Assembly: GCF_030848575.1 (NCBI RefSeq)
Contig: NZ_JAVDDX010000002.1
Location: forward strand, 1,302,001 to 1,366,000
DNA: 64,000 bases
Direction: 5' to 3'
Source of the DNA: Haloarcula sp. H-GB4
GTDB lineage: Archaea > Halobacteriota > Halobacteria > Halobacteriales > Haloarculaceae
This document shows positions 7,503-16,853 of this stretch, piece after piece (the first letter of the stretch is position 1; each line of letters begins with the position of its first letter). The notes under the pieces were generated by a model. The model was not told the DNA's origin and did not search any database. It worked only from the letters and a program-made list of their open reading frames with translations. The translations under genes and the position numbers were made by a program.

Positions 7503-7805
7503 CTAGTCTTCGTCGTCACCATCTGCCTCGTCCACTTCGGACTCTGCCGTCGCATCTTCTGTCTCGTCCATCTCGCCGCCGACTTCGGACTCTTCCGTCT
7601 CATCCACCTCTTCGTGCTCGTCGTGCTCGGCGAACTTGACTTCGGCTTCGAGTTCGATTTCGACGCCCTTGCCCTCTAGCTCTGCCTCGAACTCCGCCAT
7701 GTCTTCGACTTCGGCTTCCAGTTCCGCTGTGTCTATCTCCACTTCGACTTCCACATCGACGGAAACGTCGTCTTGGTCCATATCAACGTTCCGAGGGGCT
7801 GACAT
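7503..7805 (-). CDS. Extremely acidic low-complexity protein, 100 aa
   Basis: Function unknown. Starting at ATG 7805, the product begins MSAPRNVDMDQDDVSVDVEV and consists almost wholly of Asp, Glu, Val and Ala. The middle alternates hydrophobic and acidic residues (VEVEIDTAELEAEVEDMAEF), a pattern that could form amphipathic strands or a coiled coil, and the tail is rich in Glu, Asp and Thr/Ser. There are no Cys or aromatic motifs beyond one or two Phe. It is divergent from the Rieske gene (75 bases between starts). It may be a structural or halophilic chaperone-like protein, but real expression is not proven; the composition also arises by chance on GC-rich DNA. Confidence 0.5.
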   Translation of the reverse strand: MSAPRNVDMDQDDVSVDVEVEVEIDTAELEAEVEDMAEFEAELEGKGVEIELEAEVKFAEHDEHEEVDETEESEVGGEMDETEDATAESEVDEADGDDED

Positions 7806-7878
7806 AACTCCGTTTTGCAACCGGCATCCCGCGGACGACTTCGACATCGATATCTGTGTCAATCGCCGACAACCCGCT

Positions 7879-8424
7879 ATGAGCGACCCCGTGGATGTGA
7901 CCGTTGACGCTGACGACGAGTCGGAATCGGTCCGAATCCACGACGACGGTGGTGAAGTCGAAGCCGGCGACGCGACCGTCCGATTCAGCTTTTCCGGGAC
8001 TAGCGACGGAGGACCGGTGACTGGCGGCGACGACGAGCAGTCGCCCGACGGCAATGACGACGGTAACGAGCGGCGCCGCATCGTCGACCTCGATTCGGTG
8101 CCCACTGACAGTACGCTCGTCTTCGAGGCACGTGACGGTCGGTGCGGTGTCAACTGCATCCTGCACCGTTCGGGTGATGCCGTCGCCGCCTGGCGCAACT
8201 CCTGCCCTCACCAGCCCGAGGTCCTGCTGGATCCGGGCCGGGGCGCGATTGTCCGGGGTGACCAGCTGGTGTGTCACAAACACGGCGCGCAGTTCGAACC
8301 CGACGACGGCGTCTGTACGCACGGGCCCTGTGCCGGTGACGCCCTCGACAGTATCGAAGTCTCGGTTCGGGACGGCGACGTGTACCTGATCGACGAGCGC
8401 TTCGAGCGGGCCGAACGGCGCTGA
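7879..8424 (+). CDS. Rieske [2Fe-2S] domain protein
   Basis: Soluble electron carrier with a Rieske cluster. The cluster ligands are C109-P-H111 and C132-H-K-H135, spaced as in Rieske ferredoxins, within residues ~80-175. The N-terminal ~65 residues are a disordered acidic extension (Asp, Gly, Ser rich) unusual for a simple ferredoxin. No membrane anchor or signal peptide is present, so it is likely cytoplasmic rather than part of a bc complex. The frame is open upstream, but ATG at 7879 gives the natural N-terminus. A partner oxygenase or reductase is not adjacent; the FMN reductase 0.5 kb away is in the opposite direction. Confidence 0.86.
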   Translation: MSDPVDVTVDADDESESVRIHDDGGEVEAGDATVRFSFSGTSDGGPVTGGDDEQSPDGNDDGNERRRIVDLDSVPTDSTLVFEARDGRCGVNCILHRSGDAVAAWRNSCPHQPEVLLDPGRGAIVRGDQLVCHKHGAQFEPDDGVCTHGPCAGDALDSIEVSVRDGDVYLIDERFERAERR

Positions 8425-8473
8425 CATCGCTGTCTGCGTGCTTTCTGCAGTTGTCTCCAAACAAGCAGCGCCG

Positions 8474-9961
8474 TCAGTCGTCGGCGACGGCTGGCTCGCT
8501 GTTGCTCCGGGGGTCGGCCTCGCGCCACGTTCCCCGGAGGAACCAGGCCGCTGCGAGGCCGGCCGCGAGGACGTTCGAGACGGCGAAGGCTAGCCAGATA
8601 CCCTGTTCAGCCAGCGAGTACGCGAAGAGGTCGACGACCTGCGGGCCAAGCCACGCTGGGACCGCGACCGGGCGGGAGGCGACCCAGGCGACTGGCAGGC
8701 GGATAATTCCCAGCATGGTCACCGCCAGCGCCGCTGCGGTGAGTGTCTTGCCAGCCCCACGGAACCCGCCGGAATAGGCCCGAACGATTCCGATGAAGCC
8801 GAAGGTCGGGGCAACCCACTGGAGGAACTCAGCCCCGATCCGGACGACTTCGGGGTCGTCGCTGAACACGCTCACGACGGTTGGTGCGGCGAAGATAGTG
8901 ACCACGCCGAGGACGGTGAGGATGGCAAACGAGACTTTTGCGGCGAAGTGGTTCGCCGTCGCTGCGCGGTCAGGCCGCTCGGCACCGAGGTTCTGGCCAG
9001 TCATCGTCTCGACGCCGCGGTCCATCGCGATGGCCGGCATGAACACCAGCGAGAACACGCGGATGCCGACACCGAAGGCTGCCACGATGGTCACGGAGAA
9101 CGTCCCGACGATGAACAGCATAGCGTTGACCGACACGGCGCGTCCAGTGCCTTCAACGGAGGCCGGGATACCCAGCTTGAGCAGTTTCCGGAGGTACTCT
9201 AGATCAGGCGCCATATCGCCGAGATGAATCCGCACGCCGCGCCGGCCCGACAGCAGGATACCGATGCCGACGACCAGCGCGACGCCACGCGAGAAGATGG
9301 TCGCGACGGCCGCACCGACCACGCCCATCTCGGGGAACACCCACCAGCCGAAGATGAGGAACGGGTCGATGACGATGTTCAGTACGACAGTCCCGAACAT
9401 CACCAGCATCGGCGTGATGGTGTCACCGGCCCCGCGCATCAACGAGATGAACACGAAGAAACCGAACATCGCCGTCAGCCCGAGCGAGACGACCTGTAGG
9501 TAGCCTGTTGCGCCCGGTAGTACCTCGCTGGATGCGCCCAGCAGCGACAGGAAGTCCTCAACGAAGAAGTAGCCAGTCGCGCCGAGCAGTACGGAGGCCA
9601 GTAGCGCGAACGTCACAGTCTGGGAGGCGGCGTACTCAGCCTCGCGGTGCTCCTCGGCCCCGGTGTGCTGGGCGACCAGTACGCTGCCCGCCACCGATAG
9701 CCCCATGCCGAGCGAGATGAGCAGGAAGATCATTGGGAAGGCAAAGGAGATCGCCGCAAGCGCTGTTGTGGAGTACTGGCCTAGCCAGAACGTGTCGGCC
9801 AGATTGTACGCCACCTGTAGCAGGTTTGTGATGACGATGGGAAAGGAGAGAAACAGTAGCGGTTTGCCGATGTCGCCGCTTGTCAGGTCCAGTTCCTCCT
9901 GCCCCTTGAACAGGTTCCCGACCAGAGCGCCCAGACGGCCTAGCTTTTGCCGGATGCTCAC
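8474..9961 (-). CDS. MATE family multidrug efflux transporter
   Basis: Membrane antiporter that exports drugs or metabolites using Na+ or H+. The protein (495 aa) has twelve hydrophobic segments in two similar halves; segments such as PIVITNLLQVAYNLADTFWL and the mid-protein GIPASVEGTGRAVSVNAML match the two MATE repeats. I set the start at GTG 9961, whose GTGA overlaps the stop of the TetR gene, because this puts the short cytoplasmic leader just before TM1 and explains coupling; an ATG 23 codons upstream is in frame but lies inside the regulator. The regulator-pump pair forms one operon controlled from 10567-10580. Confidence 0.92.
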   Translation of the reverse strand: MSIRQKLGRLGALVGNLFKGQEELDLTSGDIGKPLLFLSFPIVITNLLQVAYNLADTFWLGQYSTTALAAISFAFPMIFLLISLGMGLSVAGSVLVAQHTGAEEHREAEYAASQTVTFALLASVLLGATGYFFVEDFLSLLGASSEVLPGATGYLQVVSLGLTAMFGFFVFISLMRGAGDTITPMLVMFGTVVLNIVIDPFLIFGWWVFPEMGVVGAAVATIFSRGVALVVGIGILLSGRRGVRIHLGDMAPDLEYLRKLLKLGIPASVEGTGRAVSVNAMLFIVGTFSVTIVAAFGVGIRVFSLVFMPAIAMDRGVETMTGQNLGAERPDRAATANHFAAKVSFAILTVLGVVTIFAAPTVVSVFSDDPEVVRIGAEFLQWVAPTFGFIGIVRAYSGGFRGAGKTLTAAALAVTMLGIIRLPVAWVASRPVAVPAWLGPQVVDLFAYSLAEQGIWLAFAVSNVLAAGLAAAWFLRGTWREADPRSNSEPAVADD

Positions 9962-10554
9962 GCTGTGACCTCCTGCTGTCCGTCCAGAAGGTGTGTCTCG
10001 ACGTACTCGGTGAGCATCCGTCTGGTACACTTGACCGGGCGTCCGGTCGTGACACGCTCGGTCGCCGCTCCGGTCAGCACGGTGACGATGAACTGGGCGG
10101 TCTCCTCAGCATCGAGGTCGGATTTGAATGTCCCATCAGCGATACCGTCTTCGAGAATCACTTCGAGCTCGTCGACGAGGTAATCGTCGAACTTTGTGAG
10201 CCGCTCGCGAAAGCCAGGTTCGTAGGGCGCGTGGGCCCGGATTTCGAGAATCGCCGTCCCGAACTCCTCGCTCCCGTCGTCTGGCTTGTCTAGCACGGAA
10301 TCGATGAGCGAAAGCAGGCGCTCGTGTGGGGTCTCGCCGGCGGGGTCCTCGATCCGGTCGACGAACCCGTCATAGAGGTATTCGAGGAACGCACAGAGGA
10401 GGTCGTGTTTGCTGTCGTAGTGGTAGTGGAGGGCAGCCTTGCTCTTGTCCGACTCATCAGCGATGTCCTGCATCGTTAGATCCGCGTAGCCGTGCGTGCA
10501 CAGCGCCCGGTAGGTCGCATCCATAATATCGTCAGCCGTGTCGCCGTCGTCCAT
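9958..10554 (-). CDS. TetR family transcriptional regulator of the adjacent MATE pump
   Basis: Homodimeric repressor with an N-terminal DNA-binding domain. Residues ~6-55 contain the TetR helix-turn-helix, visible as GYADLTMQDIADESDKSKAA followed by LHYHYDSKHDLLCAFLEYL. The remaining ~140 residues form the helical ligand-binding and dimer domain. The stop overlaps the MATE start (GTGA). A perfect dyad at 10567-10580, just upstream of its own start and next to box A, is the likely operator, so autorepression relieved by a pump substrate is expected. The inducing ligand is unknown. Confidence 0.93.
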   Translation of the reverse strand: MDDGDTADDIMDATYRALCTHGYADLTMQDIADESDKSKAALHYHYDSKHDLLCAFLEYLYDGFVDRIEDPAGETPHERLLSLIDSVLDKPDDGSEEFGTAILEIRAHAPYEPGFRERLTKFDDYLVDELEVILEDGIADGTFKSDLDAEETAQFIVTVLTGAATERVTTGRPVKCTRRMLTEYVETHLLDGQQEVTA

Positions 10555-10566
10555 TACGTGTAACTA

Positions 10567-10580
10567 ACTGACTGGTCAGT
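10567..10580. promoter_or_regulatory. Probable TetR operator upstream of the TetR-MATE operon
   Basis: ACTGAC at 10567-10572 and its exact reverse complement GTCAGT at 10575-10580 are separated by TG. The dyad begins 13 bases before the ATG of the leftward TetR gene and abuts the presumed box A (around 10580-10588). This is where a TetR-type autorepressor usually binds. Confidence 0.65.
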
Positions 10581-10695
10581 CAAGTATTCGTCGGTACCGT
10601 CTGCAGGTGGGTTCGAGTGGTCTGCTAAATCAGGTACAGACTCGTGGGAGCCGTCGCTCTGGGAGTGTTCGGAACGACGGCAGAAGGGCCGGTCG

Positions 10696-11154
10696 CTACT
10701 CTATCAGATCAAGGTCGAACTGCTCGTGTTCGCTTGCGGCGTTGAGTACGACGGAGGTGTTCGACTCCCTGATGTCAGGGTCGGTCAGTAGTTCCTTTAT
10801 CTGGGCGTTCATGCCGTCGGTGTCGGTGAACTTCCCGACCGCGATGATATCGTAGTCGCCGGTGACCTCGTACACTGAAATCATCTGCTTGTGTTCTTTG
10901 AGGTCTTCGGTGACTGCCGGGAGCGACGACCCCTCCACCTTGAGCTGGATGATTGCCGTCACGTCGTAGCCGAGCTTGTCGTAATCGACTTTGGGGGTGT
11001 ACCCGTTGATGATCCCCTCGTCTTCAAGATCGGAGAGGTGGTTTGAGACGGTCGTTACCGACACGTCGAGGTCCTCTCCAAGGCTTCGGAGGCTGGCACG
11101 GCCATCGCCCAGCAGGGCATTCACTAGCTCACGGTCGAGATTTTCGTACGTCAT
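10696..11154 (-). CDS. lrp: Lrp/AsnC family transcriptional regulator divergent from glnA
   Basis: Amino-acid or nitrogen-responsive DNA-binding protein. Residues 1-60 form the Lrp-type helix-turn-helix ([35 protein letters not shown]), and ~65-150 the RAM ligand and oligomerisation domain ([20 protein letters not shown]). The length of 152 aa is typical. It is transcribed away from glnA across 126 bases; this arrangement is known in haloarchaea, where the Lrp homolog is reported to affect glnA expression (recalled, not checked). It likely binds the shared intergenic region and controls both genes. Confidence 0.9.
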   Translation of the reverse strand: MTYENLDRELVNALLGDGRASLRSLGEDLDVSVTTVSNHLSDLEDEGIINGYTPKVDYDKLGYDVTAIIQLKVEGSSLPAVTEDLKEHKQMISVYEVTGDYDIIAVGKFTDTDGMNAQIKELLTDPDIRESNTSVVLNAASEHEQFDLDLIE

Positions 11155-11280
11155 TACATCGGGGGACGCCCCCCAGGGATTAGAATTTTACGAATGTCCA
11201 AATGTAAGCGAAAGCGTCGAAACCTTTGCGCAAATCAGCAGGGTTTTAGTAGTAGCACCGCTCCTATCGGGTGTCCAAAG
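11155..11280. promoter_or_regulatory. Divergent lrp-glnA promoter region
   Basis: The 126 bases hold an AT-rich box for lrp (tagaattttac, 11181-11191, on the other strand) and a gttttagtag element (11243-11252) serving glnA, whose start is 29-37 bases further. The stretch between (about 11192-11240) is A-rich and purine-biased without a perfect dyad; an Lrp-type protein binding degenerate AT sites could act here. Confidence 0.6.
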
Positions 11281-12636
11281 ATGACAAGCGAACTTTCAGA
11301 GGCGGCACAGGAGGTACTCGACGAAATCGACGAGAAGAACGTCGACTTCCTTCGGCTCCAGTTTACCGACATCCTCGGCACGATCAAGAACGTCTCGATC
11401 ACAGCCGACCAGGCAGAGAAAGCGTTCACAGAAGGAATTTACTTCGACGGCTCCTCGATCAATGGCTTCGTCCGGATTCAGGAGTCCGACATGCGTCTGG
11501 ACCCGGACCCCTCGACGTTCTCCGTGCTCCCGTGGAGAGAAAACGTCGAAGGCGGTTCCAGTGCCCGTCTCATCTGTGATGTCATCGACACCTCGACCGG
11601 CGAGCCGTTCTCCGGCGACCCGCGTGGCGTCCTGAAGCGTGCGATTGAGCGCGCAAACGACATGGGCTATACGGTCAACGCCGCGCCCGAGCCCGAGTTC
11701 TTCCTGTTCGAGGAAGACGAAGAGGGTCGTGCGACGACAAAGACCAACGACGCCGGTGGCTACTTTGACCTCGCGCCGAAGGACCTCGCTTCCGACGTGC
11801 GCCGTGACATCATCTACGGCCTCGAAGACATGGGCTTCGACATCGAAGCCTCCCACCACGAGGTCGCTCAGGGTCAGCACGAGATCAACTTCACCTACGA
11901 CGACGCGCTCTCGACGGCCGACAACGTCGCGACCTTCCGCTCCGTCGTCCGCGCCATCGCGGCCGAACACGACCTGCACGCGACGTTCATGCCGAAACCT
12001 ATCCCGAAGATCAACGGCTCCGGGATGCACACGCACCTGTCGCTGTTCACCGAGGACGGCGAGAACGCGTTCCACGACGAGGACGACGAGTTCAACCTCT
12101 CCGAGACGGCAAAGAGCTTCACCGCCGGTATCCTCAAGCACGCACCGGCTATCACGGCCGTCTCGAACCCGACCGTGAACTCCTACAAGCGTCTGGTCCC
12201 GGGCTATGAGGCGCCTGTCTACGTCGCCTGGTCCGACCGTAACCGCTCGGCGCTCATCCGCAAGCCGGCCGCCCGCACCCCGGCCGCAAGCCGTATCGAG
12301 GCTCGCTTCCCCGACCCGTCGTGTAACCCGTACCTCGCCTTCGCCGCACTCATCCACGCCGGTCTCGACGGCGTCGAACAGGATCTCGAGTGCGACGACC
12401 CTGTCCGCGAGAACATCTACGACTTCGACGAAGAGAAACGCGAGGAGTACGGCATCACCACGCTCCCATCGAACCTCGGCGAAGCCGTCGAGGCGCTCGA
12501 AAACGACGAAGTGATTCAGGACGCACTCGGCGAGCACGTCTACGAGAACTTCGTTGAGGCCAAAATGCAGGAGCACAAGGAGTACCTTGTCGACGTCTCC
12601 GACTGGGAACTCGACCGCTACCTCGAGAAGTTCTAA
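11281..12636 (+). CDS. glnA: Glutamine synthetase, type I
   Basis: Makes glutamine from glutamate, ammonia and ATP; forms cytoplasmic dodecamers. The beta-grasp domain ([36 protein letters not shown]) is followed by the catalytic barrel with [10 protein letters not shown] (metal Glu), GQHEINFTY (metal ligands), [12 protein letters not shown] (ammonia and substrate loop) and [20 protein letters not shown] (Arg binding glutamate). The length of 451 aa is typical of GS-I. Codons upstream of 11281 are open, but this ATG starts the conserved N-terminus. It is divergent from lrp, and convergent with the PAP2 gene. Confidence 0.97.
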   Translation: MTSELSEAAQEVLDEIDEKNVDFLRLQFTDILGTIKNVSITADQAEKAFTEGIYFDGSSINGFVRIQESDMRLDPDPSTFSVLPWRENVEGGSSARLICDVIDTSTGEPFSGDPRGVLKRAIERANDMGYTVNAAPEPEFFLFEEDEEGRATTKTNDAGGYFDLAPKDLASDVRRDIIYGLEDMGFDIEASHHEVAQGQHEINFTYDDALSTADNVATFRSVVRAIAAEHDLHATFMPKPIPKINGSGMHTHLSLFTEDGENAFHDEDDEFNLSETAKSFTAGILKHAPAITAVSNPTVNSYKRLVPGYEAPVYVAWSDRNRSALIRKPAARTPAASRIEARFPDPSCNPYLAFAALIHAGLDGVEQDLECDDPVRENIYDFDEEKREEYGITTLPSNLGEAVEALENDEVIQDALGEHVYENFVEAKMQEHKEYLVDVSDWELDRYLEKF

Positions 12637-12648
12637 ACGGCTCCCTAT

Positions 12649-13542
12649 TCAGTATTTTTCTGCGAGGCGCTCACCGGCCAGCGGTAGCGTTAGCAGCGCT
12701 CCAGTCCCAAGCCCCGCAAGCACCGTGACGACGCCCGGCGTCGGATCTAACCCGAACGTCACGCCGAGCAACGTTCCGACCGAGACAACGCCCAGCAGCG
12801 CTGTGATGCCGACACCGTGCCGGGTCGGCTCCGGGATCGCATCTCCCAGTAGCGACCAGACCACGGCACCCGCGACAGCGACACCCAGCGCGCCGGCCGA
12901 ATTACGGGAGACGCCGGTGACGAGCAGCCCCGCCACGGCGATGACGGCCGCGAGGCCAAACACCCGCTCGGGCGTTTTGAGCGCGCCGAGGGCGAGTGCG
13001 AGGGCTGTCCCGGCGATGGCAAAGCCCGCAACGATATCGGCGAGGTAGTGGACGCCAAGTACTAGTCGGGAGAGCCCGATGAGGGCAATGATTGTCGCGG
13101 CGACAGCGGTGCGCTGTCGACGCGTGCCGACCCGGAGCGCCCACGCGATGCCGCCCCAGACGAGCAGCGAAAGGGTGGCGTGGCCGCTCGGGAAGCCGAA
13201 CCCCTCTCCGGTCGCCATCGACTCGTAGGCACCCCGTAGCGCCGCCGGGAGCAGTTCGGCGTGGGTGGCTGTGCCCGCCCCGGGTGGCCGCGGCAGCGCG
13301 AACACGCCCTTCAGTGACACGACGAGCGCGACACCGACGGCGAGTAGCGCTACCAGCATTACCGTCCGGTCGCGAGTGAGGTCCTGCCCAAATTTCGGCG
13401 TCCACGGGCCGAGCCAGTACAGCAGGCCACAGGCCAGAAACGTGAACCAGAAATCTCCCAGCTGGGTGATCAGCGCGAACAGCACGACGACCGCGCCGGG
13501 CAGCGCTGACAGCACCTCGGTGACCCCGACACCCCGTATCAC
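12649..13542 (-). CDS. PAP2-family membrane phosphatase
   Basis: Integral membrane phosphatase probably acting on lipid pyrophosphates or phosphatidic-acid-like substrates. The three catalytic motifs are present: K78 followed by RP at 85-86 (KGVFALPRP), PSGHA at 118-122, and SR at 158-159 with H165 and D169 (SRLVLGVHYLAD). Six or more TM helices surround them; the C-terminal ~110 residues add extra hydrophobic helices beyond the core. The ATG overlaps the stop of the YihY-like gene (ATGA), so the two are one operon. The physiological substrate cannot be read from the sequence. Confidence 0.9.
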   Translation of the reverse strand: MIRGVGVTEVLSALPGAVVVLFALITQLGDFWFTFLACGLLYWLGPWTPKFGQDLTRDRTVMLVALLAVGVALVVSLKGVFALPRPPGAGTATHAELLPAALRGAYESMATGEGFGFPSGHATLSLLVWGGIAWALRVGTRRQRTAVAATIIALIGLSRLVLGVHYLADIVAGFAIAGTALALALGALKTPERVFGLAAVIAVAGLLVTGVSRNSAGALGVAVAGAVVWSLLGDAIPEPTRHGVGITALLGVVSVGTLLGVTFGLDPTPGVVTVLAGLGTGALLTLPLAGERLAEKY

Positions 13543-14774
13543 TGTCGCCAGTCACGCACGCGGTCGACGAGCCGTCCGGGGAGGCCGGTGGCAGTAAGGG
13601 TCACACCGACCGCAATCATGATCGCATAGAGGCCCAGCGTTGACAGCCAGATGACCAGCATCGCCAGCACAGCATAGAGCCCCTCCAGATAGTAGAACGC
13701 GCCAAGGGTCATGATCGTGCCGTACAGCAAGACGATGTAGGGGCCCCACTGGCGGGCGTGGCCGCGGCGCATCCGGCGGCGGACGTACTGCTTGAGGTCC
13801 GACCGCACCTCGTCACGGTGGAGCGTCCGGCCCTCGATGTCCTCGCGGAACGACTCGAACTCCTCGCGGAGTTCCTGTAGTTCCTCATCTGTCAGCGTAT
13901 CAGTGTCTCGTCCGGTCGGCCCGGTTCCGGCTGGCGGGGGCGTGTCGGTCTCGTCAGCGTCCTCACTCATCGCTTTGCCGGACCGTCGGCGCGATACCTG
14001 TTGTAGTTGCCGGTCCGCGAGCGCCGCGTTGACCGCTGCCCCCACGAGGAGCACCTGTCCGGCGAAGTAAAACCACGTCACGAGCAACAGGACTCCACCG
14101 ATGACGCCATACACTTGATAGGAATCGGCCTGCGCCGCATAAACGTTGAATCCTGTTCCGAGTAACGTCCACCCGGCACCGGCAAACACCGCGCCTGGAA
14201 CGGCCTCCCGCAGTGTGATATCCTGATCGGGAAAGAGGTAGTACAGCGGGAGGAAGGCGACTGCCAGCACGGGAACGAGCGCGAGCCCGCCGAGCGCGAC
14301 CTGCACGCCGAGTACCGTCCCGAACGCGCCGATGATACCGAGCCCGACCAGTGCGATACCGATGCCACCCAGCGCAGCCAGCCCGTCGATGACTTCGCCG
14401 ACAATCGAGTCGGGGCCGTCCGTCCCGTAGACGCGACTGAAGGCCGTATCCAGCCCGCGAAACACCTTGAGCGCGCTCCACAGCGTCACGCCGACGCCGA
14501 GCACAGTCGCACCACCGCGGCCGGCCCCGCTGGTCAGCGCGTCTTCGAGCAGCGTCGACGCTGCCGGTGTGAGCACGTCCCCCGCCGCCGTCACGATCCG
14601 TTCGGCGAAGGCTTCTCCGCCCGCCAGTGTGCCGACGACCAGCGTCAGCAACAGCAGCGGCAGGAGCGAGACGAACATATAGTAGGCGATGCCAGCGGCG
14701 AGAAAGGAGACCTCTTCCTCCTGAACGGTACGGATGACAGCCCGACCGACGGAGACAGCGCGTGTGCGGTCCAC
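13539..14774 (-). CDS. YihY/BrkB (UPF0761) family membrane protein
   Basis: Polytopic membrane protein of the YihY family, earlier mislabelled ribonuclease BN; true function unknown. The segment VSFLAAGIAYYMFVSLLPLL near the N-terminus is the family hallmark, followed by about six TM helices to residue ~265. The C-terminal ~130 residues are an addition: a charged cytoplasmic part (EELQELREEFESFREDIEGR) and a TM hairpin (GPYIVLLYGTIMTLGAFYYL and the next helix). It is the first gene of an operon with PAP2, suggesting an envelope or lipid role for both. Confidence 0.86.
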   Translation of the reverse strand: MDRTRAVSVGRAVIRTVQEEEVSFLAAGIAYYMFVSLLPLLLLTLVVGTLAGGEAFAERIVTAAGDVLTPAASTLLEDALTSGAGRGGATVLGVGVTLWSALKVFRGLDTAFSRVYGTDGPDSIVGEVIDGLAALGGIGIALVGLGIIGAFGTVLGVQVALGGLALVPVLAVAFLPLYYLFPDQDITLREAVPGAVFAGAGWTLLGTGFNVYAAQADSYQVYGVIGGVLLLVTWFYFAGQVLLVGAAVNAALADRQLQQVSRRRSGKAMSEDADETDTPPPAGTGPTGRDTDTLTDEELQELREEFESFREDIEGRTLHRDEVRSDLKQYVRRRMRRGHARQWGPYIVLLYGTIMTLGAFYYLEGLYAVLAMLVIWLSTLGLYAIMIAVGVTLTATGLPGRLVDRVRDWRQ

Positions 14775-14844
14775 GCGGGCATCTCAGGGTGGAGCCACAA
14801 ATATACTGTCGACTGGCTGATGTCAGTCGGCCATCGACGCCATC

Positions 14845-16281
14845 TCAGTCGTCGAGCGCCGCGTCGGGCCGGTACGACCGGCTCACGACCCGCCACACCC
14901 CTGAGCGGAATCGATAGTAGGTCACCGCTGCGGGAACCGCCGTCTCGACGACGAGTGAGGCGTACAGCGCGACCTTTCCGAGCGGTGTGACGTAGCCGAG
15001 ATACGCCAGCGGGAGGGCAAACAGGTACATCCCGGCCAGCTGTGAGTAAAACGGCCAGCGCGTGTCGCCGCTGGCACGGAGTGGCCCGACTGAGCCGCCG
15101 TCAACGCCACGGAACACAACACTGGCACACGCGACGGCGACGAACACCGTCACCAGCGGGAGGACTGTGGGGTCCGAAACGAACAGACGGGCGATGCCCC
15201 GCGAGAACGGGAGCAGCGTCGCTGCGACGACGATGTACACACCAATACTCAGCCGGAGAACCGTCTCCGCCCAGACGGTTGCCTCACCCTCGTCGCCGTC
15301 GCCGAGTGCCTGCCCGACGAGGCTGCTCGATGCGAGGCTCAGCCCCCAGTTCGGTGTGTCAAGCAGCGCCCGGACGCGAAGCGCCACGACGTACGCCGAG
15401 ACGACGCCGGGCCCGAACAGGCCGACGATGAACAGCCGGGGGAACTGCGCCCCGGTCCGTGCGAGGTTGGCTCCCACGAGCGGGGTCCCGGTTTTCGCGA
15501 GGTCTCGGCCCAGTCTCCGGTCCAGGAACGGCCGCGACACCGGAATCCGAACCGGGAACGCGCCGATTATCGGCAGGCCACCGCGAGCCAACCCAACGGC
15601 GAACCCGACCGTGACTAGCACGTTCGCAATGACTGTGCCCAGCGCCGCACCAACGACGCCGAGGCCGAACCCGAAGATGAAGACGGCGTTCAACGCGATG
15701 TTAACGACCCCGCCGCCGGCCCGCAACAGCATCGGCGTCCAGGCGTCGTCGGCCCCCACGAGCGTCCGGCTCCCGATGAGGTTCAGTGCGGCGAAGGGGA
15801 CACCGAGGGCGACGATACGCAGGTACTGGACCCCGTATCCGACGGCTTCGGACCCCGTTCCGACAAGGTCGACGAGCAGTCCGGGGACGACCCAGTACGC
15901 TGCCGCCAGCGGGAGTGTCAGCCCCAGCACGACAGCGGCGCTGGTCGTGACGGTTACCGCCAGTTCCTCGCCGGCGTCGGCACCGTAGCGCTGTGACACC
16001 ATGCCGATAGTCCCGCCGGCGACGCCGCCGCCCAGCGCGAACACCAGTTCCCAGAACGGCGCGGCGAAGCCGACGCCGGCGATGGCGGTCGGTCCGAGCG
16101 CTAGCCCGACCATCGCCACGTCGACCGTCGACTTCGACATCCGCGCGAGTCCGGTGACGATGCGGGGCCAGGACAGGTCCGTCGCCCGGCGGACCCGCTC
16201 GCGCTCGACGAGGCCGAACCGCGCGAGCAGGCTGCCGACGAGCAGCAGGACGCCACGGACCGGATTGTACGTGGAGGGCAC
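14845..16281 (-). CDS. MATE family transporter (second in window)
   Basis: Twelve-TM efflux antiporter of 478 aa, only distantly similar to the MATE at 8474. The two halves are seen in LARMSKSTVDVAMVGLALGP (TM1-2 region) and DLAKTGTPLVGANLARTGAQ (start of second half). Small residues and Gly-rich helices (FALGGGVAGGTIGMVSQRYG) are typical. There is no adjacent regulator; the next gene on this strand starts at 14774, 70 bases away, so a separate promoter is likely. The substrate is unknown. Confidence 0.88.
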   Translation of the reverse strand: MPSTYNPVRGVLLLVGSLLARFGLVERERVRRATDLSWPRIVTGLARMSKSTVDVAMVGLALGPTAIAGVGFAAPFWELVFALGGGVAGGTIGMVSQRYGADAGEELAVTVTTSAAVVLGLTLPLAAAYWVVPGLLVDLVGTGSEAVGYGVQYLRIVALGVPFAALNLIGSRTLVGADDAWTPMLLRAGGGVVNIALNAVFIFGFGLGVVGAALGTVIANVLVTVGFAVGLARGGLPIIGAFPVRIPVSRPFLDRRLGRDLAKTGTPLVGANLARTGAQFPRLFIVGLFGPGVVSAYVVALRVRALLDTPNWGLSLASSSLVGQALGDGDEGEATVWAETVLRLSIGVYIVVAATLLPFSRGIARLFVSDPTVLPLVTVFVAVACASVVFRGVDGGSVGPLRASGDTRWPFYSQLAGMYLFALPLAYLGYVTPLGKVALYASLVVETAVPAAVTYYRFRSGVWRVVSRSYRPDAALDD

Positions 16282-16375
16282 GTGTTCGCCACTGCTTTGC
16301 GGTCGAACCCGAAAGATGTTAAGAAAGGGGAGCCGCCCTCACAGGGTTTATACAGCGCCGCTGCAACGACCGGAT

Positions 16376-16792
16376 ATGGATACGGAAGCGGCCATCCGGC
16401 ACGGGACGATGCAGGTGACGATCCTGTTGCTCGTCGCGGCCGCGCTGGCTATCGGCTTTGGCGTCGCCGGGGTCGGCGCGTCCCTGCCGATTGTCGTGGG
16501 CCTGCTGGTACTGACGGCTGTGCTGTACGCCGTCCGTCCGGACGAGAACCGATTCGGTTCCGTCGCCGGTGTCAATATGGACGGCGTCGTCCAGTCGCTG
16601 TGGCTCGCGCCGCTCGTTACGGCTCTACCGCTGCTCGTTCGCCTGTCGGCCACACCCGGCGAGGTCCAGGCCATCGGCGGGCTGCTCGGGCTCGCGGGGA
16701 TGGCGAACTACTTCCTGCGCCCGGTGTACCTGCTGGGCTACGACCTCGTCTCCGCGGTTCGAGAAAGCGTCGGTCGGGCGAACGGGCGGTAA
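16376..16792 (+). CDS. Small haloarchaeal membrane protein, 138 aa
   Basis: Not assigned to a known function. ATG at 16376 has a tttatac box A 29 bases upstream (16347-16353) and is a likely leaderless start; codons further upstream are out of context. About four TM helices can be drawn: 11-30 (MQVTILLLVAAALAIGFG), 32-50, 68-88 (VQSLWLAPLVTALPLLVRL) and 95-115. There is no signal peptide and no charged catalytic residue within the helices. It is divergent from the MATE gene and convergent with trm1. Confidence 0.75.
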   Translation: MDTEAAIRHGTMQVTILLLVAAALAIGFGVAGVGASLPIVVGLLVLTAVLYAVRPDENRFGSVAGVNMDGVVQSLWLAPLVTALPLLVRLSATPGEVQAIGGLLGLAGMANYFLRPVYLLGYDLVSAVRESVGRANGR

Positions 16793-16853
16793 GAATCAGT
16801 TCGATTCACACTCTTGTCGCAATCCTCGATACCGCCTACGACTCTCGGATTCG

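Noticed and set aside
11296-12576. 426-codon minus-strand frame opposite glnA
   Set aside because: Antisense to intact glutamine synthetase; no domain recognised and composition is not halophilic.
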